Assembly: GCA_046329435.1 (NCBI GenBank)
Contig: JAXLUR010000005.1
Coordinates: 124,001 to 188,000 of the forward strand
Reading direction: 5' to 3'
Length of the DNA stretch: 64,000 bases
Source: M3007 sp046329435
GTDB taxonomy: Bacteria; Bacteroidota; Bacteroidia; Chitinophagales; Saprospiraceae
Positions 28,288 through 36,857 of this stretch are shown piece by piece (within the stretch, counting starts at the first letter, position 1; each line of letters opens with the position of its first letter). Under the pieces are notes generated by a model. That model did no database searches and had not been told where the DNA came from. It saw only the letters and a program-made list of their open reading frames with translations. The position numbers and the translations under genes were made by a program.

Positions 28288-29217
28288 ATGTACCAATTCC
28301 GGCCAATCACCGACGACAAGCTCGGCGATATCGTCTATTTGTTCCGGGTCGCGGTTCAAAAAACGGTATCCATCCGATACCTGCAACGTAAATACCGTTT
28401 CCCTTTTTCAGGCGGCAGATTGTGGGGTTTTATGGCTTTCGAAGAGGCGACAGGCAAACCCGTGGCCATGACGATGGCACTGCCCTGCCATATTGCCGGC
28501 CAGGGGGAGCCCATACCTGCTGCCCAGATGATCGACGCCTGTACAGACCCTTTGCATACGGGCCGGGGATTGATGACCTCATTGCTGCGCCTGACCATAG
28601 ATGCGCTGGAAAAGCAAGGTATCCGGCTGTTTTTCAGCTTTTGCAACCAGAATAGCTTGCATGTCGTTCTTCATAAATTAGGCTGGACGCCATTGGTTCG
28701 GATGGAATATTACCTGTTGCCCGCGGCTGCAATACCTTTCGAAGCGATTTTCCGCCGCTGTAAGCTGGTGGGGCTTTGGCGTTTTTTTGCGGAGAAAATA
28801 ATGGACAAGTATGCCCTGTCAGCCGATACCATACCCAATTCCATACTCGAGGAAGGCTATTCAGGCATAAAACATGATGCCGCTTATTTTCAGTATAAAA
28901 AATTCACATTCAATCGGTTATTGAAGATTGCCGGCACCCCTGTGTGGGTAAAACCCGAGGGCGGGCTTTTGGTTGGCGACGTCCAGTTCAAGGAGGAAAC
29001 CGACTTCGATGCACTGCTGTCCGGGTTGCGTCAACTGGCCGGGCGTCTGGGTTTGCGGCGCGTCGTATTTCAAGTGAGTCCGCAGACCCGTCTGCAAACG
29101 GAGTTGAGCCGTCGTATTGTTCCGCACACTTCATGGGTCATCGCCGGAAAAGCATTGGAAGCCTCCGTTGATCTGAGGTCCCTTCGGTTTTCGTACGCCG
29201 ACATCGATACTTTTTGA
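28288..29217 (+). CDS. GNAT-family N-acetyltransferase
   Basis: A 309-residue protein with an acetyltransferase N-terminal domain (RPITDDKLGDIVYLFR, then QMIDACTDPLHTGRGLMTSL as the acetyl-CoA binding loop, and FFSFCNQNSLHVVLHKLGW). The C-terminal half is a second, degenerate GNAT-like or unknown domain. GC-rich sequence resumes at its start, so it marks the right edge of the AT-rich island, and the native upstream region may have been lost. A TTG five codons earlier is possible, but ATG at 28288 is preferred. Substrate unknown. Confidence 0.75.
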   Translation: MYQFRPITDDKLGDIVYLFRVAVQKTVSIRYLQRKYRFPFSGGRLWGFMAFEEATGKPVAMTMALPCHIAGQGEPIPAAQMIDACTDPLHTGRGLMTSLLRLTIDALEKQGIRLFFSFCNQNSLHVVLHKLGWTPLVRMEYYLLPAAAIPFEAIFRRCKLVGLWRFFAEKIMDKYALSADTIPNSILEEGYSGIKHDAAYFQYKKFTFNRLLKIAGTPVWVKPEGGLLVGDVQFKEETDFDALLSGLRQLAGRLGLRRVVFQVSPQTRLQTELSRRIVPHTSWVIAGKALEASVDLRSLRFSYADIDTF

Positions 29218-29310
29218 CACGGGGTCAGTACGGTTTGGTGTGCGAATCAGGGGAGTGTCAGTAGCAGCGAGATGATTGATATCCGGGAAAACGTTGGAGC
29301 AAATGTGCCT

Positions 29311-29847
29311 TTAATTGTCCAGGATGGCCTGGATAATCAATTTGCCCGAGGCTTTGGCATCTGATTGCATTTTGCCCAGAATGGGAAATACCGCAACGAC
29401 CGGAAGTTGTTTGAACTTGAACTCCTCCCAGTTTTTGGCGGTGCTGTGTTTGGGAACGGGTTCAATTTGCAAGGGCATTTCCCTGGCCAGTTTGGCTCTT
29501 TTGCGTTTTGGCACGAGTCGCAGCAGGCCTTTGCGGGTTTGAATTATCCTGGCCTTCAACGCTGCGCCTTTTCCCTGCTCTAAAAATATTTGCGTCGTCA
29601 GTTCCTTGTTCCGGCCTTCCACGGGCATACCTGGCTGATCTGGTTTCGGACCGCCGGCAGCATCCCAGATTTCGGCGCGCAAAGTATCCACGTAACGGAC
29701 AAACGACTCGACAATCTGGGTGGCTTCCCATGCTTTTACGAGGGAGAGCGAATCCGCCGGAATGCTGGCGGGCTCGGATTGAGCCTTTGAAACACAGAGG
29801 CTTCCCAGCATCAGCCCCATGAACAAAAGGGAACGCAGAAAAGACAT
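29311..29847 (-). CDS. Small GldM-like periplasmic protein (N-terminal domain only)
   Basis: A 178-residue protein with one N-terminal helix (FLRSLLFMGLMLGSLCVSKA). Residues 35-178 follow the first periplasmic domain of GldM: ESFVRYVDTLRAEIWDAAGG, GRNKELTTQIFLEQGKGAAL, TRKGLLRLVPKRKRAKL and KNWEEFKFKQLPVVAVFPIL, then GKMQSDAK. Full GldM is over 500 residues and spans the periplasm as a dimer driving T9SS. Here only the motor-proximal part remains, with an arginine just before the helix as in GldM. The A-Q junction after the helix could be a signal peptidase site, so anchoring is uncertain. It follows the GldL-like gene by 17 bases. Confidence 0.65.
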   Translation of the reverse strand: MSFLRSLLFMGLMLGSLCVSKAQSEPASIPADSLSLVKAWEATQIVESFVRYVDTLRAEIWDAAGGPKPDQPGMPVEGRNKELTTQIFLEQGKGAALKARIIQTRKGLLRLVPKRKRAKLAREMPLQIEPVPKHSTAKNWEEFKFKQLPVVAVFPILGKMQSDAKASGKLIIQAILDN

Positions 29848-29864
29848 TTTTGACCAATAGATCT

Positions 29865-30344
29865 TTAAAAAAACAGCGCCAGAAACGCCGTCAAAGGAAG
29901 CAGGCGAAAAACGGCGTTGCGGTAAAAGCGGCTCTTTTCCGGCTGTTCTTTTCGGGCTACCCATAAAACTATACAGGTAAGCAACAGCAGCGCAGCCAGG
30001 GGAAATGAGAGGATCAATATCTCGTGCCCGCCTTCCCAGGATTCCATGCGGAAAAGCAGGCCCATTAATCCCAGACTCAGCGCGACCCCCACGGCATGGG
30101 CGCCCAGATGCTGCTTGCCGCCCTTGCTGCCAAACAGCAAAATCGGCAGCGCCCAGTAACAGCAACACAGGATACTGAACGTCAGAATCAGGGTTTCACT
30201 GCCGCCCTCCCAGGATTCCAATTTCAGGAAAAGGCCGACCAGCGTCAGCAGCCAGAGTGCGATTTCGAAACCAATGGCCACCTTGCGGGCCAAAGGCAGG
30301 CGCTGGACTGTGCGTTGAGGCTCGTCGAGCAAAGAATCAGTCAT
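29865..30344 (-). CDS. GldL-like membrane protein with duplicated helical hairpin
   Basis: A 159-residue protein with four to five hydrophobic helices. Two repeats read LVGLFLKLESWEGGSETLIL and LMGLLFRMESWEGGHEILIL, each a helix-turn-helix around a W-x-G-G turn. This resembles the transmembrane hairpin of GldL (typically ALFKIxHWPGAxxML). GldL is the proton channel subunit of the T9SS motor. The acidic residue that GldL carries deep in helix 2 is not seen; glutamates occur only near the turn. It is transcribed with the GldM-like gene and divergently from the E2 gene. Homology to GldL is a pattern-based inference. Confidence 0.55.
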   Translation of the reverse strand: MTDSLLDEPQRTVQRLPLARKVAIGFEIALWLLTLVGLFLKLESWEGGSETLILTFSILCCCYWALPILLFGSKGGKQHLGAHAVGVALSLGLMGLLFRMESWEGGHEILILSFPLAALLLLTCIVLWVARKEQPEKSRFYRNAVFRLLPLTAFLALFF

Positions 30345-30439
30345 GGTAATTTTTCATTTGTATCAAGGCCATGAAGGTAGATCGAAGACCTGATATTCGC
30401 AGAAAATAGTGTTTCCCCATTCGCAACCTTTTCCCGGGA

Positions 30440-30470
30440 TTTGTATTACCATGAACTTGCCCCATCTTTG
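30440..30470 (+). promoter_or_regulatory. Bacteroidota-type promoter for the E2 gene
   Basis: TTTG (30440-30443), a 19-base spacer, then CATCTTTG (30463-30470): one mismatch to TTTG-N19-TAnnTTTG. The start codon is 29 bases downstream. Confidence 0.55.
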
Positions 30471-30499
30471 CCCACCCAAATTTTAAAGTCGCAAACCGT

Positions 30500-32068
30500 A
30501 TGGCATACGAATTCAAACTACCCTCTCTCGGCGACGGTGTCACCGGAAAAGTGCTCGAAATATTGGTCAAGCCAGGCGACCAGGTCAAGAAAGATCAAAA
30601 CGTACTCATCGTCGGTACCGACAAAGTGGATGCTGAAATCCCGGTCGACGTCGACGGCACTGTAGAGGAAGTTTTGGTGAAAAAAGGCGACGACGTCACC
30701 GACGGCGCCCTGATTCTTCGGCTCCAAGGCGCGGATGCAACTGCCGCCGCTCCCGTTGCTGCCACGCCGGCGCCGGCCGCTACGCCTCCTGCTGCCGCCC
30801 CGGCTGCCGCCACAAGCTATGCGTTTGCGCTGCCCTCCCTCGGCGACGGCGTCAGCGGCAAAGTGCTGGAAGTGCTGGTCAAAGCCGGCGATCAGGTCAG
30901 CAAAGATCAAAACATACTCATCGTCGGCACCGACAAGGTGGACGCAGAAATCCCGGTTGACGCCGATGGCACCGTCGAGGAGGTTCTGGTGAAAAAAGGC
31001 GACGAAGTGACGGGCGGCACGGTCGTATTGCGCATGACAAGCAGCGGCAGCGCGCCGGCGCCGGCAGTTCCCGCAGCCCCGCCCGCGCCCCAGGCCGCCG
31101 AACCGGCAGCCCCCTCGGTTGCTGCTCCCGCACCGACTCCCGCACCGGCCACGGCTACGGCCAGCGCATTCCGCATCTCCCCGCTTGCGCGCAAACGCGC
31201 CAAGGAACTGGGCGTCAACCTGTCCGACGTGCGGCCGGCCGAAGGCGCCAGCCGCATTTCGTACAAGGATGTGGTTGATTATATCAGACACAAGATCGAA
31301 ACCGGCGGCGGGCAGCAAGCTCCTTCTACCGGCGGGTTGCCGCATAAAAAACTGCCCGATTTCGCCAAATTTGGCGAGATAGAGCGCCAGCCGCAAAGCC
31401 GCATCGGCGTACTCACGGCCGAAAACATGCACTATGCTTTCAACACGATCCCGCACGCCTGGATCTCGGAAAAAGCCGACATTACCCAACTCGAAAAACT
31501 GCGGCAGCAGTACAAAGATCAGGTAAAAGCCGCCGGAGGCAACCTCACCACCACGGCCATTATCACCAAGGCTGTGAGCAGCCTGTTGAAAAAAATGCCG
31601 CAGTTCAACGCGAGCTATGACGCTGAAAAACAGGAAATTATCTTTAAAAAATACGTCAACGTAGGTATTGCCGTTGATACGCCGCGCGGTCTGCTCGTGC
31701 CGGTCATCCGCAATACCGACCAGAAAGGCCTGCAGCAAATTGCAATCGACCTCACGGAGATCAGTACCCGTACCCGCGACGGCAAAAACAAGCCTGACGA
31801 CCTCGACGGCGGTACATTCACCATCTCTAATATCGGCGGTATCGGCGGCACCAACATGTTGTCGATTGTCAACTGGCCCCAAGTAGCGATCCTGAGCATT
31901 ACCGCCGCCAGTACCGAAGCGGTCTGGAACGGCACGGCCTTCGAGCCCCGCCTCCTGATGCCCATGACCATCGGCTGGGACCACCGTGTGATCAACGGCG
32001 CTGATGCCGCACGGTTCCTTGTTGAGTTGAAAAAAATACTGGAAGAGCCGTTTTTGGGGTGGATGTAA
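30500..32068 (+). CDS. Dihydrolipoamide acyltransferase (E2) with two lipoyl domains
   Basis: A 522-residue E2 subunit of a 2-oxo acid dehydrogenase complex. Two lipoyl domains (2-76 and 106-180) each carry the lysine in GTDKVDAEIPVD. Ala/Pro linkers separate them from a peripheral-subunit binding domain (ISPLARKRAKELGVNLSDVR) and a catalytic domain of about 235 residues (280-522). The active-site motif is DHRVINGADAARF: the usual HxxxDG aspartate is asparagine, as in some bacterial pyruvate dehydrogenase E2 proteins such as that of Azotobacter. It acts in the cytosol, moving acyl groups to CoA. No E1 or E3 gene is adjacent, so pyruvate, 2-oxoglutarate or branched-chain specificity is not decided. 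Confidence 0.92.
   Translation: MAYEFKLPSLGDGVTGKVLEILVKPGDQVKKDQNVLIVGTDKVDAEIPVDVDGTVEEVLVKKGDDVTDGALILRLQGADATAAAPVAATPAPAATPPAAAPAAATSYAFALPSLGDGVSGKVLEVLVKAGDQVSKDQNILIVGTDKVDAEIPVDADGTVEEVLVKKGDEVTGGTVVLRMTSSGSAPAPAVPAAPPAPQAAEPAAPSVAAPAPTPAPATATASAFRISPLARKRAKELGVNLSDVRPAEGASRISYKDVVDYIRHKIETGGGQQAPSTGGLPHKKLPDFAKFGEIERQPQSRIGVLTAENMHYAFNTIPHAWISEKADITQLEKLRQQYKDQVKAAGGNLTTTAIITKAVSSLLKKMPQFNASYDAEKQEIIFKKYVNVGIAVDTPRGLLVPVIRNTDQKGLQQIAIDLTEISTRTRDGKNKPDDLDGGTFTISNIGGIGGTNMLSIVNWPQVAILSITAASTEAVWNGTAFEPRLLMPMTIGWDHRVINGADAARFLVELKKILEEPFLGWM
30506..31033 (+). repeat. Internal duplication of the lipoyl domain
   Basis: 30506-30721 and 30818-31033 encode nearly the same 72-residue domain, offset by 312 bases. 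Long identical blocks remain at DNA level (aaagatcaaaac, ctcatcgtcgg, gtgaaaaaaggcgacg), which points to a fairly recent duplication or gene conversion. Confidence 0.85.
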
Positions 32069-32092
32069 AACCTCGAACCGCTCAAATAACGA

Positions 32093-32134
32093 ACAATGCC
32101 TCTGCCGGTTTGCCGGCAGGGGCATTGTCTTTTT
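32093..32134 (+). terminator. Rho-independent terminator after E2
   Basis: Arms 32093-32108 (acaatgcctctgccgg) and 32113-32128 pair over 16 bases with one G-T wobble around a tttg loop, followed by ctttttcc. It lies 24 bases after the E2 stop. Confidence 0.9.
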
Positions 32135-32404
32135 CCACCTAACCAGTTTGTGAAGGCCCCTTTCAAGACCTCAATTATTTTGCACACACCAATCAGCACA
32201 ATATTTTATCGGACAAATACAGCCGTTCAAACTCCGAAACTATCTATTGGTCGATACCGTAAACTAAGCGCAGAATTATTCTGTTATAAAAACAAACAAT
32301 TGTAAAAATGGTATGCATGAAAAACTGAAGTAGAATTGCAAGCGAATAAGAGTCTCTGTGCCTAGAATTATATTCTTTTCCGAAATATACCAACCAAACA
32401 TTGC
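32135..32404. other. AT-rich leader upstream of the ACT/TIR-like gene
   Basis: The region after the terminator is more AT-rich than its surroundings and holds no convincing ORF. Frame-matched stops (TAG at 32363) exclude a longer N-terminus for the next gene. No clear TTTG/TAnnTTTG pair was found. It presumably contains that gene's promoter. Confidence 0.4.
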
Positions 32405-33955
32405 ATGCTGAGATCTTACATTTCCTTCGCGGCCCGAGGTGATGTCGTACTTCAACAAGAAATCATGGGACATTTAGGTATTGGCGCTAACGGAGTTCTG
32501 TATGGCGCACTTTCTCCCTCCGAAAACAGTCTGGTACTATCGCAAATCCCGCCTAAATACTGGCACCGTGCCCTGAAAATCATCATTCACACCCATCACG
32601 TTCCAGGTTCACTTGCTGCCGCCGCCCAAGCTATTGCTTCTCTGGAATTTGACACTATTTCGAGCTGGTCTTCAACAGAAAGTTCGGAAGGGCATTCCTG
32701 CTTTACCAGCATAGTCGTGTATGATTCAGAAAAATACCCAAACCTGGATTGTTCCGACATTGAAGCAGCCATTACCAATCTGCTGCCGAAAGAGCTTTCC
32801 AAACTGGAAATTTTTGACAAAAACATCCTGAGAAAGGTGCGCGTCACGCCTCTGTCTTTCTTGAATGCGTACTCGGACGATTTATCAACGGCCGAATTTC
32901 AACGGGTTCAGGTTGTCGATCACTCCCTGCAACTGGGAAAATCCAGGTGCCTCGGCCGGCGCAAATTCCCTTCTCTATGGCAACAATTGTTGACTGCCAA
33001 CCAGAACCCCAACGCTTCCTCCTGTATTCTCACGCCTGACACAGAAGAAGCTTTTTTGCGAATCAGCCTTGTAGAAGAGCGCGCAAGACTGGTTCGGCTG
33101 GGGTTCAGGGTGCATATACACAGTGATCAAAGTTCATTTGCCGGCTACTGGAAAGAAGCCCTCGATGTATTAAAAGAGAGCAAGTACAATGTATTTGTCG
33201 CACATAACCTGCTGGTATCCAAAAATGACGAACAGAATAGAGAGGAGGCCGAGTTTCACTTTATTGTTGATCGCAGAAACGGTCAGGACACGGGACTGCC
33301 GCTGGACGATCTTAAAGAACACATAAAGAGTCGGCTCGACAGCCGTTTGAAATCATTTGCCCGGGAAAGGGGCGCTGAAATAGACATCAAGGGCCTTAAA
33401 GTTACGTACCCGCGCGGGGTTGGAGTGCCGTGCTTTTTTGCTTGCAATGCCAAACAAAGGGATGGCTTGGGGGCAGAAGCAGCGGTAAGGCTTTGCCGGG
33501 TACTGGAAGGCCACGGATTCAAGCCCGTCAATATCGATATCGCTGCCGGCGGTGAAGGTTTGCAAGAGCAGGTCAAGAAATTGATGAGCTCTTGTCAGTT
33601 CATGGTCGTGCTACAATGTCCGGATGAAAACCTGAAAAGCAACAAGGAAGGTGAATATTTCCCTGCCCCCTGGGTGCTGTTCGAAGAAGCGCTCATGTTG
33701 GGCCAAAAAGGCGAAATCTATCGATATCGTTTCGATCAGGTTATGAAACCCAATTTCTGGCACGGTTTCACTGAAACGATTATCCCCAGGGAAGGCTTTC
33801 AGGATAAAGACCCGCTCTTGCAGGATTTCAATGAAAAACTGGACCGCTGGTCAAGAAATATGTCCAAATTGAATTCCAGCAATCTGGATGCCCCGCCCAT
33901 CGACGACAAAATACTGGAAAGGGACCTGGTAACCTACTATGGCGGTCGTGATTGA
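32405..33955 (+). CDS. Putative ACT-ACT-TIR protein of unknown function
   Basis: A 516-residue soluble protein whose architecture I do not recognise from any named system. Residues 55-110 look like an ACT domain (ALKIIIHTHHVPGSLAAAAQ, AIASLEFDTISSW). Residues 218-315 look like a second one (RVHIHSDQSSFAGYWKEALD, YNVFVAHNLL, EFHFIVDRR). Residues 338-465 have a TIR-like pattern: CFFACNAKQRDGLGAEAAVR, LEGHGFKPVNID, GEGLQEQVKKLMSSCQFMVV, then PAPWVLFEEALML, where W423 and E427/E428 could be the catalytic-helix residues of a TIR NADase. ACT domains usually bind small ligands, so a ligand-gated TIR effector can be imagined. Domain calls are by eye and uncertain. It stands alone after a strong terminator and converges with the esterase gene. 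Confidence 0.5.
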   Translation: MLRSYISFAARGDVVLQQEIMGHLGIGANGVLYGALSPSENSLVLSQIPPKYWHRALKIIIHTHHVPGSLAAAAQAIASLEFDTISSWSSTESSEGHSCFTSIVVYDSEKYPNLDCSDIEAAITNLLPKELSKLEIFDKNILRKVRVTPLSFLNAYSDDLSTAEFQRVQVVDHSLQLGKSRCLGRRKFPSLWQQLLTANQNPNASSCILTPDTEEAFLRISLVEERARLVRLGFRVHIHSDQSSFAGYWKEALDVLKESKYNVFVAHNLLVSKNDEQNREEAEFHFIVDRRNGQDTGLPLDDLKEHIKSRLDSRLKSFARERGAEIDIKGLKVTYPRGVGVPCFFACNAKQRDGLGAEAAVRLCRVLEGHGFKPVNIDIAAGGEGLQEQVKKLMSSCQFMVVLQCPDENLKSNKEGEYFPAPWVLFEEALMLGQKGEIYRYRFDQVMKPNFWHGFTETIIPREGFQDKDPLLQDFNEKLDRWSRNMSKLNSSNLDAPPIDDKILERDLVTYYGGRD

Positions 33956-33970
33956 TTCTTTCGGCTGGGC

Positions 33971-34882
33971 CTACCGTTGTCGTTTCCCCAATAAAAACAT
34001 CAACGGCCGGTCCAGCCTTTTTCCCCAGGCGCGTTCCGAATGTTCTTCCCCTTCAAAGCGCAGCGTGATCCAGTTTTTGGCCGTGTAGCCGTGCTGCGCC
34101 ATACGTTTGTCCACTTCTTTCTGATAGGGTTCGTACCAGGCATCGAGTGTGGCCGTGCCATAGTCAAAATAAAATCGGTGCGTGGCAGGATCTGGTAGAT
34201 GTTGCTCCAAATAGGCGACAAAGCCCGCGGCAATATTCGGATCGTTGCGAAAGACGCTGCCCGGCCAGTGCGTCGACAAGCAGGCGGCGCCGCCAAACAC
34301 CTCGGGATATTCGCAAATAGCGTACATGGAAATGAGCCCGCCCATGCTCGAACCCATGATGAAGGTGTTTTTCCGGCCATTTTGGGTGGAATATGCGCTG
34401 TCGATGAAAGGTTTGAGTTCCTCGACGATGAACCGCAGGTAGGCATCCGAGCGAGGCTGGGCCGTTGGGTCGCCGAGGTCTTTGCGCAGCGTGTCCTGTA
34501 CGGCCCGCGGCAACTGCGCAAACGCCTTGGCAGGATAGTATTCGACCCTGCGGTCGGGCGTATTCCAGATACCCACCACAATACAGGGCCTGAGGTTTTG
34601 CGCCCTGATCAAGCGGTCCAGCATTTCGTCCACGCGCCATTCCTGATGGTTCCAGTTGATGGTGCTGTCAAACAGCATCTGGCCGTCCTGCATGTAAATA
34701 ACCGGGTATTTCCTGCGCGGCGAATAGCCGGGTGGCAACCAGACGTCCACATTTCGCGCGGATATATAACGCGAGGCAAAAAGCTCATGCCTGACGACGG
34801 TACCGCTGCTGACAGCCGGCAACTGCGCTGAGACAGCAAGGGATAACGAAAAAAACAACAGGATTACAACAAGTCGATTCAT
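33971..34882 (-). CDS. Secreted alpha/beta-hydrolase esterase
   Basis: A 303-residue protein with a signal peptide (MNRLVVILLFFSLSLAVSAQ). The fold is that of the esterase D/Fes-like family: DVWLPPGYSPRRKYPVIYMQ, the nucleophile elbow FIMGSSMGGLISMYA (Ser in GSSMG), and a late histidine in FEGEEHSERAWGKRL. Family members hydrolyse esters such as siderophores, feruloyl or acetyl groups; the substrate here is unknown. It is probably periplasmic. It converges with the ACT/TIR-like gene, 15 bases apart, and has no operon partners. Confidence 0.85.
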   Translation of the reverse strand: MNRLVVILLFFSLSLAVSAQLPAVSSGTVVRHELFASRYISARNVDVWLPPGYSPRRKYPVIYMQDGQMLFDSTINWNHQEWRVDEMLDRLIRAQNLRPCIVVGIWNTPDRRVEYYPAKAFAQLPRAVQDTLRKDLGDPTAQPRSDAYLRFIVEELKPFIDSAYSTQNGRKNTFIMGSSMGGLISMYAICEYPEVFGGAACLSTHWPGSVFRNDPNIAAGFVAYLEQHLPDPATHRFYFDYGTATLDAWYEPYQKEVDKRMAQHGYTAKNWITLRFEGEEHSERAWGKRLDRPLMFLLGKRQR

Positions 34883-35047
34883 AGGTTAGAGAGCATTTTG
34901 TCCGGATGGAAAGGTCGGTAATTTCCTCAGGAGAAAACAAATGAATGAATCGACAGGGATCACTTTTTCAGTTAAGCACGGTCATTTACCACAATGCTTG
35001 TCGGGGGGCAAATTTGTAGCGTAAAAAACCCGGAAAGCCGTACGACC

Positions 35048-35497
35048 ATGAAACGACCTTTCCCGCTCTATGTGCTGCTCTTGCTGCATGGAGTACTTGC
35101 TGTCGGCGCCCTTTACGGCGGCTGGAAGCTCCTGACCGACCCGATCAACTTCGGGATGCGTCCCGAATGGCTCGACCATTCGCCTTTTCACTCCTACACG
35201 GTGCCCGGGCTGGTTTTGTTGTTGTTACTGGGCGTTTTCCCGCTGATCGTGGCGCGAGGACTGATGCAGCGCAGTTTTCTGCCTTTCGCCTACGTATTCA
35301 ACATTTACCGCGACCGCCATTGGGCCTGGACCTACTCGCTGATCGTCGGACTGATACTCATCGGCTGGATCAACGTTCAGATTTCGCTGGTGCCCTATTT
35401 CTGGATGCAGCCGCTGTTTCTGGCCTGGGGCCTGGCGATCCTGATTTTTACACTGTGGCCATCGGTCATGCGGTATTACCAGAAAAATCTCGCGTAG
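35048..35497 (+). CDS. Four-helix membrane protein of unknown function
   Basis: A 149-residue integral membrane protein. Four hydrophobic segments are visible (LYVLLLLHGVLAVGALYGGW, VPGLVLLLLLGVFPLIVARG, YSLIVGLILIGWINVQISLV, PLFLAWGLAILIFTLW). The start ATG at 35048 opens MKRPFPLYVLLLLHG; the longer frame has no similarity at its N-terminus. The next gene, 68 bases downstream, also starts with membrane helices, so the pair may be co-expressed. No function assigned. Confidence 0.75.
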   Translation: MKRPFPLYVLLLLHGVLAVGALYGGWKLLTDPINFGMRPEWLDHSPFHSYTVPGLVLLLLLGVFPLIVARGLMQRSFLPFAYVFNIYRDRHWAWTYSLIVGLILIGWINVQISLVPYFWMQPLFLAWGLAILIFTLWPSVMRYYQKNLA

Positions 35498-35565
35498 CGC
35501 ATTGGAAGATTTTCAATGCCTCGTTGCTGCCTTGAAACCTCAAAACGTTTTCAAACCCTTCTACC

Positions 35566-36654
35566 ATGCTCAGGTTAATTTTTGCCCTTCTCCTGCTCTT
35601 GCACGGGGCTATTCATCTCATGGGCTTTGTCAAAGCCTTCAAATATGCCGAGGTGTCTCAGCTCGGCGCCGATATTTCCAGGCCGGCTGGCATCGGCTGG
35701 TTGTCGGCAGCCCTTCTGCTGGGGGGGTCCGCCGTACTTTTTATACTGAAAAAAGACATCTGGTGGCTGCCGGCAGCTGTCGGGCTGCTGGTCTCCCAGG
35801 TCATGATTTTCAGTGCCTGGAAAGAAGCGAAATTCGGCGCCGTCGCCAATCTCATTATGCTCGTGGGCGCACTGCCGGCCTACGGCGCCTGGCGGTTCAA
35901 TGCCATGATCCGCTCCGAACTGACGGCTTTTCAGTCGGCGGCCAGCGCACCGGCCGAGGTGGTTGCCGATTCGCAACTCGCCCCCCTGCCTCCCATTGTG
36001 CAGGCATGGCTTCGCAACAGCGGCGTCGTGGGCAAACCCATGACCCAGGCTGCGCAGCTCGTCCAAACGGGCCGGATGCGCACCACCCCTGACGGCGCCT
36101 GGATGCCCGTCACTGCCCGACAGTTTTTTCGCACCAGTCCGCCCGGGTTTTACTGGACAGCCGATGTTCACGCCGCCCCCCTCATCAGTCTTGCTGGGCG
36201 CGATCGTTTGCAGGACGGGCACGGACACATGCTCATCAAGGCGCTTTCTCTTTACCCCGTAGCCGACGCACACGGTCCACAAACAGACCAGGGCACCCTG
36301 CTGCGCTATCTGGCCGAGATCTGCTGGTTTCCGGATGCCGCTTTGCAGCCATATATCCGCTGGACGGCCGTTGATTCCCTGACGGCCAACGCTACCCTGA
36401 AAAGCGTGGAAATGAACGTGACGGGCACCTTCCATTTTTCGCCGAATGGCGAACTGCGCGGATTCGATGCGCTGCGTTACTACGAACAAAAAGGCGGCGC
36501 CACACTCGAAAAATGGCATATTGAAAATGATCCGGCCAGTTACCGGGTTTTCGAAGGACGCCGCATACCGACCCGTTCTGCGGTCAGCTGGCAACTGGAA
36601 GGGGAAAATTTCACCTGGTTTGAACTGGAAATCGACCAGGTACACTACGAATAG
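35566..36654 (+). CDS. DUF6544-like membrane protein
   Basis: A 362-residue protein. About 120 N-terminal residues form four membrane helices (RLIFALLLLLHGAIHLMGFV and following). The rest is a soluble domain with TSPPGFYWTADVHAAPLISL, GHGHMLIKALSLYPVADAHG, LLRYLAEICWFPDAAL and EMNVTGTFHFSPNGELRGFD. That motif order matches what I know of DUF6544, a lipid-binding-like family of unknown role. The soluble domain probably faces one side of the inner membrane. Family assignment is fairly sure; function is not known. Confidence 0.7.
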   Translation: MLRLIFALLLLLHGAIHLMGFVKAFKYAEVSQLGADISRPAGIGWLSAALLLGGSAVLFILKKDIWWLPAAVGLLVSQVMIFSAWKEAKFGAVANLIMLVGALPAYGAWRFNAMIRSELTAFQSAASAPAEVVADSQLAPLPPIVQAWLRNSGVVGKPMTQAAQLVQTGRMRTTPDGAWMPVTARQFFRTSPPGFYWTADVHAAPLISLAGRDRLQDGHGHMLIKALSLYPVADAHGPQTDQGTLLRYLAEICWFPDAALQPYIRWTAVDSLTANATLKSVEMNVTGTFHFSPNGELRGFDALRYYEQKGGATLEKWHIENDPASYRVFEGRRIPTRSAVSWQLEGENFTWFELEIDQVHYE

Positions 36655-36857
36655 TCATCGGCAGCCCAGCCGTTTTTTACCACTGTGGACGAGCCGGATT
36701 TAGCAGTTGCCATTACTGCTGATTCGCGCTCCTCCTGTTATTTTTTACCCGGAAGGAAGAACGTTTGGGCCGCTCCAAACTCATGACATAAACTGAGCGC
36801 GGTCATTTCTATCGCCATGCCAAACGGAGCAATTTGCAAGAGAAAACAATTTAAGTT

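Noticed and set aside
32096..32305. 69-codon ORF downstream of E2
   Set aside because: It starts inside the E2 terminator and has no ribosome site or recognisable sequence.
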